A stretch of 64,000 bases of DNA from Pseudoxanthomonas koreensis_A. Its GTDB lineage: Bacteria > Pseudomonadota > Gammaproteobacteria > Xanthomonadales > Xanthomonadaceae. How positions within the stretch are numbered: the stretch's first letter is position 1; each line of letters opens with the position of its first letter. Location: assembly GCF_041890415.1 (NCBI RefSeq), contig NZ_CP169056.1, positions 1,550,001-1,614,000 on the forward strand, written 5' to 3'. The notes beneath the pieces were generated by a model. That model searched no databases. It was not told the DNA's origin and saw nothing but the letters and a program-made list of their open reading frames with translations. The position numbers were made by a program, and so were the translations under genes. Positions 7,531-17,500 of the stretch are shown one piece after another.

Positions 7531-10500
7531 TCAGCCCTGTGCCGCCAACTGCCCCAGCTTCTGCACCGCCACCGACAGGGTCGGATAATCCAGGGTCTTC
7601 TGCGCCGACAGCTCCGACAGCATGTTCAAGGTGAAGCGCAGGCGCACGTCGTCGCGCTGCAGCCACTGCGCGATCTTGGCGTCCGCATTCGCGCCCGGCT
7701 GCGCCATGGCCTGCGCGGCCAGGCTGCGCTGGTGTGCCGCCAGCTCGTCGCGCATCACCCCGCGCGCCACCGCGTGCCAGCGCCCGTCCACCTGCAGCGC
7801 GTCGATCTGCTCGAACAGCCACGGCAGCCGCAACGCGTCGCCCAGGCGGAAGTGCACGCGCGACACGTCCACCGGCTTGAGCCGGTGCGCGCGCGCCAGC
7901 TCGATGATGTCGAACGCCGGCTCGAGGTAGCGCAGCTCGGACAACTGCCGCGCCAGCGCCGCCGGCAGGCCCTTGTCCTTCCACTCCTGCAGCGAGGCCT
8001 CGTAGCCCGGGCGCTGCGCGTCCGGCAGCACCCCGGATGCGGAACGGATGTCGTTGAACGGGTCACGGTAGCGCTCCACCGCCTCGGTGATGCCGGGCAC
8101 CGGGCCGGGCCGATGCAACAGCCAGCGCACGAACGAGCGCTGCAGGTTCCAGATCACCTGCAACGCGTCGATCTGCGCCGACTCGGGCAGGGTGCCGTCC
8201 AGCGCGTCGATCTGCTCCCACAGCCGGCGCGCATCCAGGGTTTCGCGGCTGATGGTGTAGGCCTTGGCCACCTCGGCCGGGCTGCGCCCGGTGTCCTCCT
8301 GCATGCGCAGCAGGAAGGTGGCCCCCATGCGGTTGATGGTGGCGTTGGTGACCGCCGTGGCGATGATCTCGCGCTTGAGCGGGTGCTGCTGCATGTACTG
8401 CGCGTATTTCTTCTGCAGCGGCGCGGGGAAGTAGCGCTGCAGCTCCCGCGACAGGTACGGATCCTCCGGAATATCCGAGTCCAGCAGTTGCTGGTAGGCC
8501 ACCAGCTTGGAGTAGGACAGCAGCACCGCCAGTTCCGGCCGCGGCATCCCCTGCCCGCGCGCCTTGCGTGCCGACAGCTCCGCATCGGTCGGCAGGAACT
8601 CGATCTGCCGGTCCAGCAGGCCCTGCGCCTCCAGGGTGCGGATGAAGTGCTGTTTGGAGCCCAGCCGGCGCGCGCTCATCCGCTCCATCAGGCTGATGGC
8701 CTGGTTCTGGCGGTAGTTGTCCAGCAGCACCAGGCGCGCGACCTCGTCGGTCATCGAGGCCAGCAGGCGGTCGCGCGCCGGGAGCTTGAGCTCGCCCGCG
8801 CGCATCGCCGCACCCAGCAGGATCTTGATGTTCACCTCGTGGTCGGAGGTGTCCACGCCGGCGGAGTTGTCGATGAAATCGGTGTTGAGCAGCACGCCGT
8901 TGTGCGCCGCCTCGATCCGGCCAAGCTGGGTCATGCCCAGGTTGCCGCCCTCGCCGACGACGCGGCAGCGCAGCTGCCCGCCATCCACGCGCACCGCGTT
9001 GTTGGCCCGATCGCCGACATCGGCATGCTGCTCGGATGCGGCCTTCACGTAGGTGCCGATGCCGCCGTTCCACAGCAGGTCCACCGGCGCCCGCAGGATC
9101 GCGCTGACCAGCGCGTGCGGCGCCAGCGTGCGCACGTCCTCGTCCAGGCCCAGCGCCGCGCGCACCTGTGGGGTGATGGTGATCGACTTGGCACTGCGCG
9201 GGTGCACGCCGCCGCCCTTGCTGATCAGTGCCGGGTCGTAGTCGGCCCAGCTGGATCCGGGCAGCTTGAACAGGCGCTGGCGCTCGGCAAAGGATGCGGC
9301 CGCGTCCGGATCCGGATCAAGGAACACGTGGCGGTGGTCGAACGCGGCCAGCAGGCGGACATGGCGCGAGAGCAGCATGCCGTTGCCGAACACGTCACCG
9401 GACATGTCGCCGATGCCCACGCAGGTGAACGCTTCGCTCTGGCAGTCGCGCCCGAGGGCGCGGAAGTGGCGCTTGACCGACTCCCACCCGCCGCGCGCGG
9501 TGATCCCCATGCCCTTGTGGTCATAGCCGGCCGAACCGCCGGAGGCGAACGCATCGCCCAGCCAGAACCCGTGGGCGATGGCCAGGCCATTGGCGATGTC
9601 GGAAAAGCGCGCGGTGCCCTTGTCGGCGGCCACCACCAGGTAGGGATCGTCGCCATCGTGGCGGACCACGTCACGCGGCGGCACGACCATCCCGTCGACG
9701 ATGTTGTCGGTGATGTCGAGCAGGCCCTGGATGAACAGCCGGTAGCAGGCCACGCCCTCGGCATGCAGCGCTTCGTGATCGGCCGTTGCCGGTGGCCGCT
9801 TGACGAAGAAGCCGCCCTTGGCGCCGACCGGCACGATCACCGAGTTCTTCACCATCTGCGCCTTGACCAGGCCCAGCACCTCGGTGCGGAAGTCCTCGCG
9901 CCGGTCCGACCAGCGCAACCCGCCGCGGGCAACCGGGCCGAAGCGCAGGTGGGTGCCTTCCACCCGCGGCCCGTAGACGAAGATCTCGCGGTAGGGGCGC
10001 GGCCGCGGCAGGTCGGGCACCAGCGCCGGGTCGAACTTGAGGCTGACCGTTTCGGCCGGCTGGCCATCGGCACCGGCCTGGAAATAGCTGGTGCGCAGGG
10101 TCGCGTCGATCACTCCGATGAAGCTGCGCAGGATGCGGTCGTCATCCAGGCTGGCCACGCCGTCCAGCAGCTTGTGCAAGGCCTGCCGCACCGCATCGAC
10201 ATGGGCTTGCCGCTCGCCGTCGCGGGTGTCGGCCACGGCCTGCAGGAGACGATGCTCGGCTGCATCGCCACTGCCCAGGGCCAGCAGGCCATCCGCCAGG
10301 TGCTGGCGCCCATCGCGCGCCTGCGCGGCGCTCGGGCGCCCGGTGGCAGGCCGGAAACGCGCCTGGAAGAACTCCACCAGCAGGCGCGCCAGCAGCGGAT
10401 GGCGCCCCAGGGTCTGCTCGACCGCACCCTGCGAAAACGGCACGCCCGTCTGCAGCAGGTACTTCCAGTAGCCGCGCAGCAGCGCGACCTGGCGCCAGTC

Positions 10501-12561
10501 CAGGCCGGCGCCCAGCACCAGCCGGTTGAGTGCGTCGTTCTCGGCGCGCCCGTGCCACACCGCGGCGAATGCGTCCTCGAACGCCGGCGCCACGGCACCG
10601 GCATCACCCTCGCCGACGGTGCGCTCGATCTCGAAGTCCTGGATGTAGACCACCTGGCTGGCGCCGCCCGGCAGCGCGACCTGCAGGCGGTAGGGATGCT
10701 CGGAGATCACCCGCAGGCCCATGTTCTCCATCAACGGCATCACGTCGGACAGGGGGATGTCCTCGTTCTGGCGATAGAGTTTCAGGCGCACGCCCGCCGG
10801 GCCCTCGTGGGTGACCGGCTGCAGGCTCAGGCGCAGGTCGTCGGGCCCGGTGAGGGCGGCCAGGCGTTCGACGTCGTTGGCCGCCAGTTCCGGCGAGACG
10901 TCTTCGATGTAGCCGGCCGGCAATGCCCGCCCGCAGCCGTTGGCCAGGCGCAGGCCTTCGGTTTCGCCATGGCGGGCGATCAGCAACTCGCGCAGGTCGT
11001 CGCGCCAGTTGCGCAGCAGGTGGGCCAGGCGCTGCTCCAGCGCCGGGATGTCCACGTGCGCCGGCGCACCGGCGCGCGGGCGCACGACCAGGTGCAACTG
11101 CGCCAGCGGCGATTCGCCCAGGACCACGCTTGCATCCACGTGCTCGCCATCGAGCACGTCCTTGAGCAGTGCCTCGATGCGCAGCCGCGCGTCGGTGTTG
11201 AAGCGCTCGCGCGGGATATAGACCAGTGCGGAGAAGAAGCGGCCGTAGCGGTCACGGCGCAGGAACAGGCGGCTGCGCACCCGCTCCTGCAGGCCGAGCA
11301 CGCCGGTGGCGGTACGGAACAGTTCTTCCTGGCTGGACTGGAACAGCTCCTCCCGCGGCAGGGTCTGCACGATATGGCGCAGGGCCTTGCCGCTGTGGCT
11401 GTCCGCTGCCAGGCCGGAGCGGCGCATCACGTAGTCGTAGCGCCCGCGCACCAGCGGGATCTCCCACGGCGATGCGCTGTAGGCACTGGAGGTGTACAGC
11501 CCCAGGAAGCGCTGCTCGCCGATGATGCGGCCGCCCGCGTCGAACGCGAGTACTCCCAGGTAGTCCATGTAGCCGCTGCGGTGCACGCGCGAACGGGCGT
11601 TGGTCCGGGTCAGGATCAGCGGTTCGCCGACCCCGGACTCGTTGAGCGCCTGTGCGGCCAGGTCGCGCACCGGCCGCGGGCTGTTGCTGTCGTTGCCGCG
11701 CATCAGGCCCAGGCCCGAGCCCTGCACCGGCACCAGCACGTCCCCGCCCGCCCGGCGCAGCACCCGGTACTCGCGGTAACCGAACAGGATGAAATGGTCG
11801 TCGGCGGCCCACTGCAGGAACTGGCGTGCCTCGCTGCGGGCGGCATCGTCCACCGGCAACGGCCGGCTTGCCAGGTCGTCGGCCAGCGCCTGCATGCGCT
11901 CGCGCATCGGCTGCCAGTCGGCCACCACCGCGCGCACCTGGGCCAGGACATCGCCGATCCGGCGCTCGATCTGCGCCATCGCCTCGCTCGGCTGGCGGTC
12001 AAGCTCGATCAGCATCAACGATTCGGCCTGCCCCTGGCCGACCTTCAGCAGGCGCCCGCCGCGGTCGCGTTGCATCCGCACCAGCGGATGGCCCAGCACG
12101 TGCACGCCCACGCCCATGTCGGCCAGGGCCATGCTCACCGAATCGACCAGGAACGGCATGTCGTCGTTGACGATCTGGAGCACGGTGAACGGTGATTCCC
12201 ACCCATTGGCCTGCCGGTCCGGGTTGAATACCCGGACGTTGGCCGTGCCCGGCTTGCGCCGGCGCGCGAACTCCAGCATGTCCAGGCCGATGGCGGCCCA
12301 CGCGGCCGGCGCGTGCTGCGGATACTCATCCGCTTCCAGCCGCTGGTAGAACGCCGCCAGGAACTCGCGTGCCTGCGCCTGGCCCGCCGCCGGGACCAGC
12401 CTGCGCACAGCAGCCAATACCGGCGCCAGGTCCAGCACCTGCTCGCCCGCGGGCACGGTGGACCCGGTTGCCCGTCCCCCGGCGTCCTTCCGCCCGCGGC
12501 TGCCGGAAACGGGACTGGACGCGCGCTTGGCGGGGCGGCCCGCACCGGATCGGGAGTTCAT
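7531..12561 (-). CDS. gdhB: NAD-dependent glutamate dehydrogenase, large (GDH-180-type)
   Basis: Catalyses oxidative deamination of glutamate to 2-oxoglutarate with NAD+. At 1676 aa it belongs to the very large bacterial class (about 1600-1650 aa). The N-terminal half, with ACT-like regulatory segments (DMPFLVDSVSMAL near residue 125), is typical of the family. The catalytic core includes KGGFFVKRPP (about residue 920) and the hallmark SGDVFGNGMLLS (about 1050), followed by NLGMTQLGRIEAA and a helical C-terminal region. The start is the ATG at 12561 (MNSRSGAGRPAK); an in-frame upstream extension would run across the tetR promoter and is rejected. The first 45 residues are Arg/Gly/Ser-rich and poorly conserved in character. 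Allosteric control by amino acids is known for the family but is not visible here. The symbol gdhB is used for Pseudomonas homologues. Confidence 0.93.
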   Translation of the reverse strand: MNSRSGAGRPAKRASSPVSGSRGRKDAGGRATGSTVPAGEQVLDLAPVLAAVRRLVPAAGQAQAREFLAAFYQRLEADEYPQHAPAAWAAIGLDMLEFARRRKPGTANVRVFNPDRQANGWESPFTVLQIVNDDMPFLVDSVSMALADMGVGVHVLGHPLVRMQRDRGGRLLKVGQGQAESLMLIELDRQPSEAMAQIERRIGDVLAQVRAVVADWQPMRERMQALADDLASRPLPVDDAARSEARQFLQWAADDHFILFGYREYRVLRRAGGDVLVPVQGSGLGLMRGNDSNSPRPVRDLAAQALNESGVGEPLILTRTNARSRVHRSGYMDYLGVLAFDAGGRIIGEQRFLGLYTSSAYSASPWEIPLVRGRYDYVMRRSGLAADSHSGKALRHIVQTLPREELFQSSQEELFRTATGVLGLQERVRSRLFLRRDRYGRFFSALVYIPRERFNTDARLRIEALLKDVLDGEHVDASVVLGESPLAQLHLVVRPRAGAPAHVDIPALEQRLAHLLRNWRDDLRELLIARHGETEGLRLANGCGRALPAGYIEDVSPELAANDVERLAALTGPDDLRLSLQPVTHEGPAGVRLKLYRQNEDIPLSDVMPLMENMGLRVISEHPYRLQVALPGGASQVVYIQDFEIERTVGEGDAGAVAPAFEDAFAAVWHGRAENDALNRLVLGAGLDWRQVALLRGYWKYLLQTGVPFSQGAVEQTLGRHPLLARLLVEFFQARFRPATGRPSAAQARDGRQHLADGLLALGSGDAAEHRLLQAVADTRDGERQAHVDAVRQALHKLLDGVASLDDDRILRSFIGVIDATLRTSYFQAGADGQPAETVSLKFDPALVPDLPRPRPYREIFVYGPRVEGTHLRFGPVARGGLRWSDRREDFRTEVLGLVKAQMVKNSVIVPVGAKGGFFVKRPPATADHEALHAEGVACYRLFIQGLLDITDNIVDGMVVPPRDVVRHDGDDPYLVVAADKGTARFSDIANGLAIAHGFWLGDAFASGGSAGYDHKGMGITARGGWESVKRHFRALGRDCQSEAFTCVGIGDMSGDVFGNGMLLSRHVRLLAAFDHRHVFLDPDPDAAASFAERQRLFKLPGSSWADYDPALISKGGGVHPRSAKSITITPQVRAALGLDEDVRTLAPHALVSAILRAPVDLLWNGGIGTYVKAASEQHADVGDRANNAVRVDGGQLRCRVVGEGGNLGMTQLGRIEAAHNGVLLNTDFIDNSAGVDTSDHEVNIKILLGAAMRAGELKLPARDRLLASMTDEVARLVLLDNYRQNQAISLMERMSARRLGSKQHFIRTLEAQGLLDRQIEFLPTDAELSARKARGQGMPRPELAVLLSYSKLVAYQQLLDSDIPEDPYLSRELQRYFPAPLQKKYAQYMQQHPLKREIIATAVTNATINRMGATFLLRMQEDTGRSPAEVAKAYTISRETLDARRLWEQIDALDGTLPESAQIDALQVIWNLQRSFVRWLLHRPGPVPGITEAVERYRDPFNDIRSASGVLPDAQRPGYEASLQEWKDKGLPAALARQLSELRYLEPAFDIIELARAHRLKPVDVSRVHFRLGDALRLPWLFEQIDALQVDGRWHAVARGVMRDELAAHQRSLAAQAMAQPGANADAKIAQWLQRDDVRLRFTLNMLSELSAQKTLDYPTLSVAVQKLGQLAAQG

Positions 12562-12661
12562 CGCATGCTCGCCGTCAGGAAAGTTGCATCCGATTGTAGT
12601 CCGGGGCCAAGCAAAAACCGTGCTGCAGAACGGCAGAATCGCCTCTTCCCAAATAGTGAAC

Positions 12662-12677
12662 TGGACGGTATAGTCCA
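12662..12677 (+). promoter_or_regulatory. Candidate TetR operator in the gdh-tetR gap
   Basis: TGGAC at 12662-12666, six bases, then GTCCA at 12673-12677 form an inverted repeat over a -10-like TATAGT (12669-12674). The 10-mer ATAGTCCAAC (12670-12679) recurs in front of the efflux adaptor at 13333-13342. A palindrome overlapping the regulator's own promoter and repeated before the pump it should control is the classic TetR autoregulation pattern. Binding itself is inferred. Confidence 0.5.
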
Positions 12678-12683
12678 ACCCCG

Positions 12684-13331
12684 ATGCCGCCCCTCCCCAC
12701 ACCCTCCCCCATCGTGCCGGCCCGCGCGCGACGCAAGGATGATGCCCGCCACCGGCGGGTGTGCGACGCCGTGCGCGCCCTGGTGGCCGAGCAGGGCGTG
12801 CATGTGAGCATGGATGCGGTGGCCGCGCGCGCCGGCTGCTCGAAGCAGACCCTGTATGCGCGCTACGGCTCCCGGCAGGCGCTGATGGCCCAGGTGGCAC
12901 TGGACGGCATGGCCCTGGCGCGACTGCCGGCCATGCCCACCGCCCCGACCCTGCGCCCGGCACTGCTGGCCTTCGCCCAGCAGCACCTGGACCACCTGTG
13001 CCGGCCGTCCACCATCGGCGCCGCCCGCCTGCTCACTGCCCAGGCGCAGCAGTTTCCGCAGGAAGTGGCCGAGCTGTTCGTCGGCTGGGCCGGCACCCTG
13101 CAGGGGCAACTGGCCGCCTGGCTGCAGCAGGCCATGCGCCGCGGCCTGCTGAAACATGACGATCCGCACTGCGCGGCGGAGCTGTTGCTGGGCATGATCG
13201 TCGGTCTGGATTTCGATCGGCAGCGGCACCTGGCACCGCACCGCAGCGCACCGTCGGAGCGTGCCCAGTGGGCCAGTTTCGCGGTTGACAGCTTCCTGCG
13301 CGCCTTCGCGCCGCCCTGCCCCCTTCCTTGA
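12684..13331 (+). CDS. TetR family transcriptional regulator
   Basis: Predicted repressor of the adjacent RND efflux genes. The 215-aa protein has the TetR N-terminal DNA-binding domain: the helix-turn-helix is within SMDAVAARAGCSKQTLYARYG (about residues 46-66), with the usual KQTLYARY recognition helix. The C-terminal ligand/dimer domain (from about 85) is helical and resembles the AefR-like TetR_C group. The ATG at 12684 lies only 7 bases after the candidate operator, so the leader is very short and no good Shine-Dalgarno is visible; a slightly later start cannot be excluded. The gene runs in the same direction as the pump genes with 33 bases between its stop and the adaptor start. The inducer is unknown. 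Confidence 0.9.
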   Translation: MPPLPTPSPIVPARARRKDDARHRRVCDAVRALVAEQGVHVSMDAVAARAGCSKQTLYARYGSRQALMAQVALDGMALARLPAMPTAPTLRPALLAFAQQHLDHLCRPSTIGAARLLTAQAQQFPQEVAELFVGWAGTLQGQLAAWLQQAMRRGLLKHDDPHCAAELLLGMIVGLDFDRQRHLAPHRSAPSERAQWASFAVDSFLRAFAPPCPLP

Positions 13332-13341
13332 CATAGTCCAA
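13328..13341 (+). promoter_or_regulatory. Candidate operator in front of the RND operon
   Basis: TTGACATAGTCCAA is an imperfect inverted repeat (TTGAC / GTCCAA) that contains a consensus -35 hexamer TTGACA and overlaps the tetR stop codon. It shares the 10-mer ATAGTCCAAC with the site before tetR. This would let the regulator block pump transcription by covering the -35 element. No convincing -10 was found at the right distance, so pump transcription may also come from the tetR promoter. Confidence 0.45.
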
Positions 13342-13364
13342 CATTGCACCGGAGCCCCTCCCCC

Positions 13365-14540
13365 ATGACCACCCATCGTCACCTGCTCCTGGCCTGCGGC
13401 CTGCTGGCCCTGGCGGCCTGCTCGCCGGAACAGCCCCCCGTGCCACAGCCGCCGAAGGTGGGGGTGATCGAGGTGCAGCCGCAGACCGTGCCGCTGCAGC
13501 GCGACCTGGTCGGCCGGCTGTCGCCGTACCGCTCCGCCGACGTGCGCGCGCGGATCCCGGGAGTCCTGCTCAAGCGCGTCTATGAGGAAGGCAGCGACGT
13601 GAGCGAGGGCCAGGTCCTGTTCCAGATCGACCCGGCACCGATGCAGGCACAACTGGGCATCGCCCAGGGCCAACTGGCCCAGGCCGAGGCCAATTACGCC
13701 AACGCCCGCACCGCGGCCGAGCGGGCCCGCCAGCTGGCACCGCAGAAGTTCGTCTCCCAGAACGATCTGGACAACGCCATCGCCGCCGAACGCAGTGCCT
13801 CGGCGGCCGCGCAAGCCGCACGCGCCAGCGTGCGCAATGCGCAGATCGACCTGGGTTATGCCCGGGTCACTGCGCCCATCTCCGGCCGCGCCGGCAAGCA
13901 GCAGGTGACCGAGGGCGCACTGGTCGGCCAGGGCGAGGCCACCCTGCTGGCCACGGTCGACCAACTCGACCCGCTGTACGCCAATTTCTCCATCAGCTCG
14001 ACCGAGCTGGAGCGCCTGCGCGGCGCCGCCAACGTGGCCCTGTCCGGCGCGGGCGAATCCACCGTGCAGGTGTTGCTGTCCGGTGGCCGTGCCTATGCCC
14101 ACACCGGCACCCTGGACTTCTCCGCCACCACGGTGGACCCGTCCACCGGCACCGTCTCGCTGCGCGCAGTGGTGCCCAACCCCGACAAGGCCCTGCTGCC
14201 CGGCAGCTTCGTCACCCTGAAAGCCAACCTGGGCGAACTGCACGACGTGTTCCTCGTGCCGCAGCCGGCGGTGCTGCGCGATGCCGGCGGCGCATACCTG
14301 TACACGGTCGGCGAGGACGGCAAGGTCGCGCGCAAGCCGCTGACCGCCGAGACCGCCGCCGACGGCCAGTGGCTGGTGACCTCCGGCCTGGACGCGGGCG
14401 ACCGGGTGATCGTGGCCGGCGTGCAGAAGGTGCAGGAAGGCGCGCAGGTGCGGCCGGCGCCGTGGCAGCCCGAACAGCCGGCCGCCGACGCGCCTGCGCC
14501 GGGGCCCGATGCCGGCGCGGACGCGCAGCCGGCCGAGTAA
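13365..14540 (+). CDS. RND efflux periplasmic adaptor (membrane fusion lipoprotein)
   Basis: Links an inner-membrane RND pump to an outer-membrane TolC-type channel. The ATG at 13365 has GGAG 10 bases upstream; a TTG-initiated form 7 codons longer is less likely. The 391-aa product begins with a lipoprotein signal, LLALAAC, with lipid-modified C19. Domain order is typical of AcrA/MexA: a lipoyl half-motif around VRARIPGVLLKRVYEEG, an alpha-hairpin coiled coil (about 100-160, Ala/Gln-rich), the second lipoyl half with YARVTAPISGRAGKQ, a beta-barrel (VDPSTGTVSLRAVVPN) and a membrane-proximal domain (FLVPQPAVLRD). Ten bases separate it from the permease gene. No outer-membrane factor follows, so the pump must borrow one encoded elsewhere. 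Confidence 0.94.
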   Translation: MTTHRHLLLACGLLALAACSPEQPPVPQPPKVGVIEVQPQTVPLQRDLVGRLSPYRSADVRARIPGVLLKRVYEEGSDVSEGQVLFQIDPAPMQAQLGIAQGQLAQAEANYANARTAAERARQLAPQKFVSQNDLDNAIAAERSASAAAQAARASVRNAQIDLGYARVTAPISGRAGKQQVTEGALVGQGEATLLATVDQLDPLYANFSISSTELERLRGAANVALSGAGESTVQVLLSGGRAYAHTGTLDFSATTVDPSTGTVSLRAVVPNPDKALLPGSFVTLKANLGELHDVFLVPQPAVLRDAGGAYLYTVGEDGKVARKPLTAETAADGQWLVTSGLDAGDRVIVAGVQKVQEGAQVRPAPWQPEQPAADAPAPGPDAGADAQPAE

Positions 14541-14549
14541 GGACGACCC

Positions 14550-17500
14550 ATGCCCAAGTTCTTCATCAACCACCCGGTCTTCGCCTGGGTCGTGGCGATC
14601 CTGATCTCGCTCTCGGGCGTGATCGCGATCCTCGGCCTGGGTGTGGAGTCCTACCCCAACATCGCCCCACCGCAGGTCACCGTCAGCGCCAGCTACCCCG
14701 GCGCCAGTGCGGCCACGGTGGAGACGGCGGTCACCCAGGTGATCGAGCAGCAGCTCACCGGCATCGATCACCTGCTCTACTTCAGTTCCTCATCCAGCGC
14801 CACCGGCCGGGCCAGCATCACCCTGACCTTCGAGACCGGCACCGACGCCGACATCGCCCAGGTCCAGGTACAGAACAAGGTGGCCCTGGCCACCCCGCGC
14901 CTGCCCTCCGAGGTGACCCAGCAGGGCGTGGTGGTGGCCAAGGCCAATGCCGGCTTCCTCATGGTGATCGGCCTGATCTCCGACAACCCGGCGGTGGACC
15001 GCAACGCGCTCAACGACCTCAACGGCTCGCGGGTGATCGACCAGGTCTCGCGCATTCCCGGCGTCGGCAGCGTCCAGCAGTTCGGCGCCGAGTACGCGAT
15101 GAACATCTGGCTCAACCCGGAGAAGCTGCAGGGCTATGGCCTGTCGGCCACCCAGGTGCTGGCCGCGGTGCGCGCCCAGAACGTGCAGTTCGCCGCCGGT
15201 TCGGTCGGTGCCGATCCGGCGCCGGAAGGGACCGCCTTCACCGCCACGGTGTCGGCCGAGGGCCGTTTCAGCTCGCCGGAGGAATTCGAGAACATCATCC
15301 TGCGCGCCGACGCCGACGGCACCACGGTGCGCCTGAAGGACGTGGCGCGGGTGGCGTTCGGTCCCGGCGCCTACGGCTTCGACACCCAGTTCGACGGCAA
15401 GCCGGTGGGCGGCTTCGCGATCCAGTTGCTGCCGGGCGCCAACGCGCTGAACGTGGCCGAGGCCGTGCGCGCGAAGATGAACGAGCTGCAGGCCACCTTC
15501 CCGCCGGGGGTGACCTGGATGTCGCCCTACGACAGCACCACCTTCGTGCGCATCTCGATCAAGGAAGTGGTCAAGACCCTGGCCGAGGCCGTGGTCCTGG
15601 TGTTCCTGGTGATGCTGATCTTCCTGCAGAACCTGCGCGCCACCATCATCCCCACCCTGGTCATCCCGGTGGCGCTGCTGGGCACGTTCCTGGGGCTGTC
15701 GATCATTGGTTTTACGATCAACCAGCTCACCCTGTTCGCGATGGTGCTGTCGATCGGCATCGTGGTGGACGATGCGATCGTGGTGATCGAAAACGTCGAA
15801 CGGATCATGACCGAGGAAGGCCTGCCGCCCTACGAGGCCACGGTCAAGGCGATGGGCCAGATCACCGGCGCGGTGGTGGCCATCACCGTGGTCCTGGCGG
15901 CGGTGTTCATCCCCAGCGCCCTGCAGGGTGGCGCGGCCGGCGAGATCTACAAGCAGTTCGCGCTGACCATTGCCATTGCCATGGCGTTTTCCGCGTTCCT
16001 GGCGCTGGGCTTCACCCCGGCGCTGTGTGCGACCTTCCTCAAGCCCAGCCACCACGCCAACTCCAACGTGGTGTTCCGCACCTTCAACAAGTACTACGAC
16101 CGGGTCAGGCACACCTACGTGGGCCACATCGGCAGTGCCGTCAAGCATGCGCCGCGCTGGATGGCGGTGTTCGCGATGCTGGCGGTGCTGTGCGGATTCC
16201 TGTTCACGCGCATGCCCGGCAGCTTCCTGCCCGAGGAAGACCAGGGCTACGCCATGGCGATCGTGCAGTTGCCGCCGGGCGCGACCCTGCAGCGCACCCA
16301 GGATGTGTTCGCGCAGATGCACCAGCGCCTGGAGCAGGTGGAAGGCTTCGAGAGCATGATGCAGGTTGCCGGCTTCAGCTTCGTGGGGTCGGGCGAGAAC
16401 GTGGGCATGGCCTTCATCAAGCTCAAGTCGTGGGAGGACCGCAAGCTCACCGCGCCCGAGTTCATCCAGCAGGCCAACGGCGCCCTGTTTGGAATCAAGG
16501 AAGCGTCCATCTTCGTGGTCAACCTGCCGACCGTGCAGGGCCTGGGCCAGTTCGGCGGCTTCGACATGTGGCTGCAGGATCGCACCGGCCAGGGCCAGGA
16601 GGCGCTGACCCAGGCCCGCAACACGCTGCTGGGCAAGGCCGCGCAGGATGCTTCGCTGGCCGGTGTGCGCCCCAACGGCCTGGAGGACGCCCCGCAGCTG
16701 CAGTTGCATGTGGACCGCGTGCAGGCGCAGTCGATGGGCCTGCAGGTGGGTGACATCTACAACGCGATCGGCCTGATGCTGGCCCCGGTCTATGCCAACG
16801 ACTTCTTCTACGAGGGACGGATCAAGCGCGTGAACCTGCGCGCCGACGCACCCTACCGGCTGGGATCGGAGTCGCTGGGCAGCTACTACACGCCCGGACC
16901 CGATGGCACCGGGATGGTGCCGCTGTCCACCGTGGTCGATACCGAGTGGATCACCAGTGCGCCCTCGCTCAACCGCTACAACGGCTACGCGGCCGTGAAC
17001 ATCGTCGGTTCCCCGGCGCCGGGCGCCAGCTCGGGCCAGGCGATGGCGGGCATGGAGAGGATCGTCATGGATGATCTTCCGGCCGGCTTCGGCTTCGACT
17101 GGTCAGGCATGTCCTACCAGGAGATCCTGGCAGGCAACACCGCCACCTTGCTGCTGGTGCTGTCGATCGTGGTGGTGTTCCTGTGCCTGGCCGCGCTGTA
17201 CGAGAGCTGGTCGATTCCGGTGGCGGTGCTGCTGGTGGTGCCGCTGGGCATGCTCGGGGCGGTGATCTTCAGCATGGCCCGCGGCCTGCCCAACGACATC
17301 TTCTTCAAGATCGGCCTGATCACCATCATCGGCCTGGCAGCCAAGAACGCGATCCTGATCGTGGAGTTCGCGGTGGAGCAGCGGCTGGCGGGCAAGACCC
17401 TGCGCGAGGCGACCATCGAGGCCGCGCGCCTGCGCTTCCGCCCGATCCTGATGACCTCGTTCGCCTTCATCATGGGCGTGATGCCGATGGCCATTTCCAG

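Noticed and set aside
7189..12195. A 1668-codon open frame on the plus strand opposite NAD-GDH
   Set aside because: It is the antisense shadow of the giant GDH gene. High-GC codon bias keeps the opposite strand open, and its translation is a low-complexity His/Gln/Arg-rich sequence without domains.
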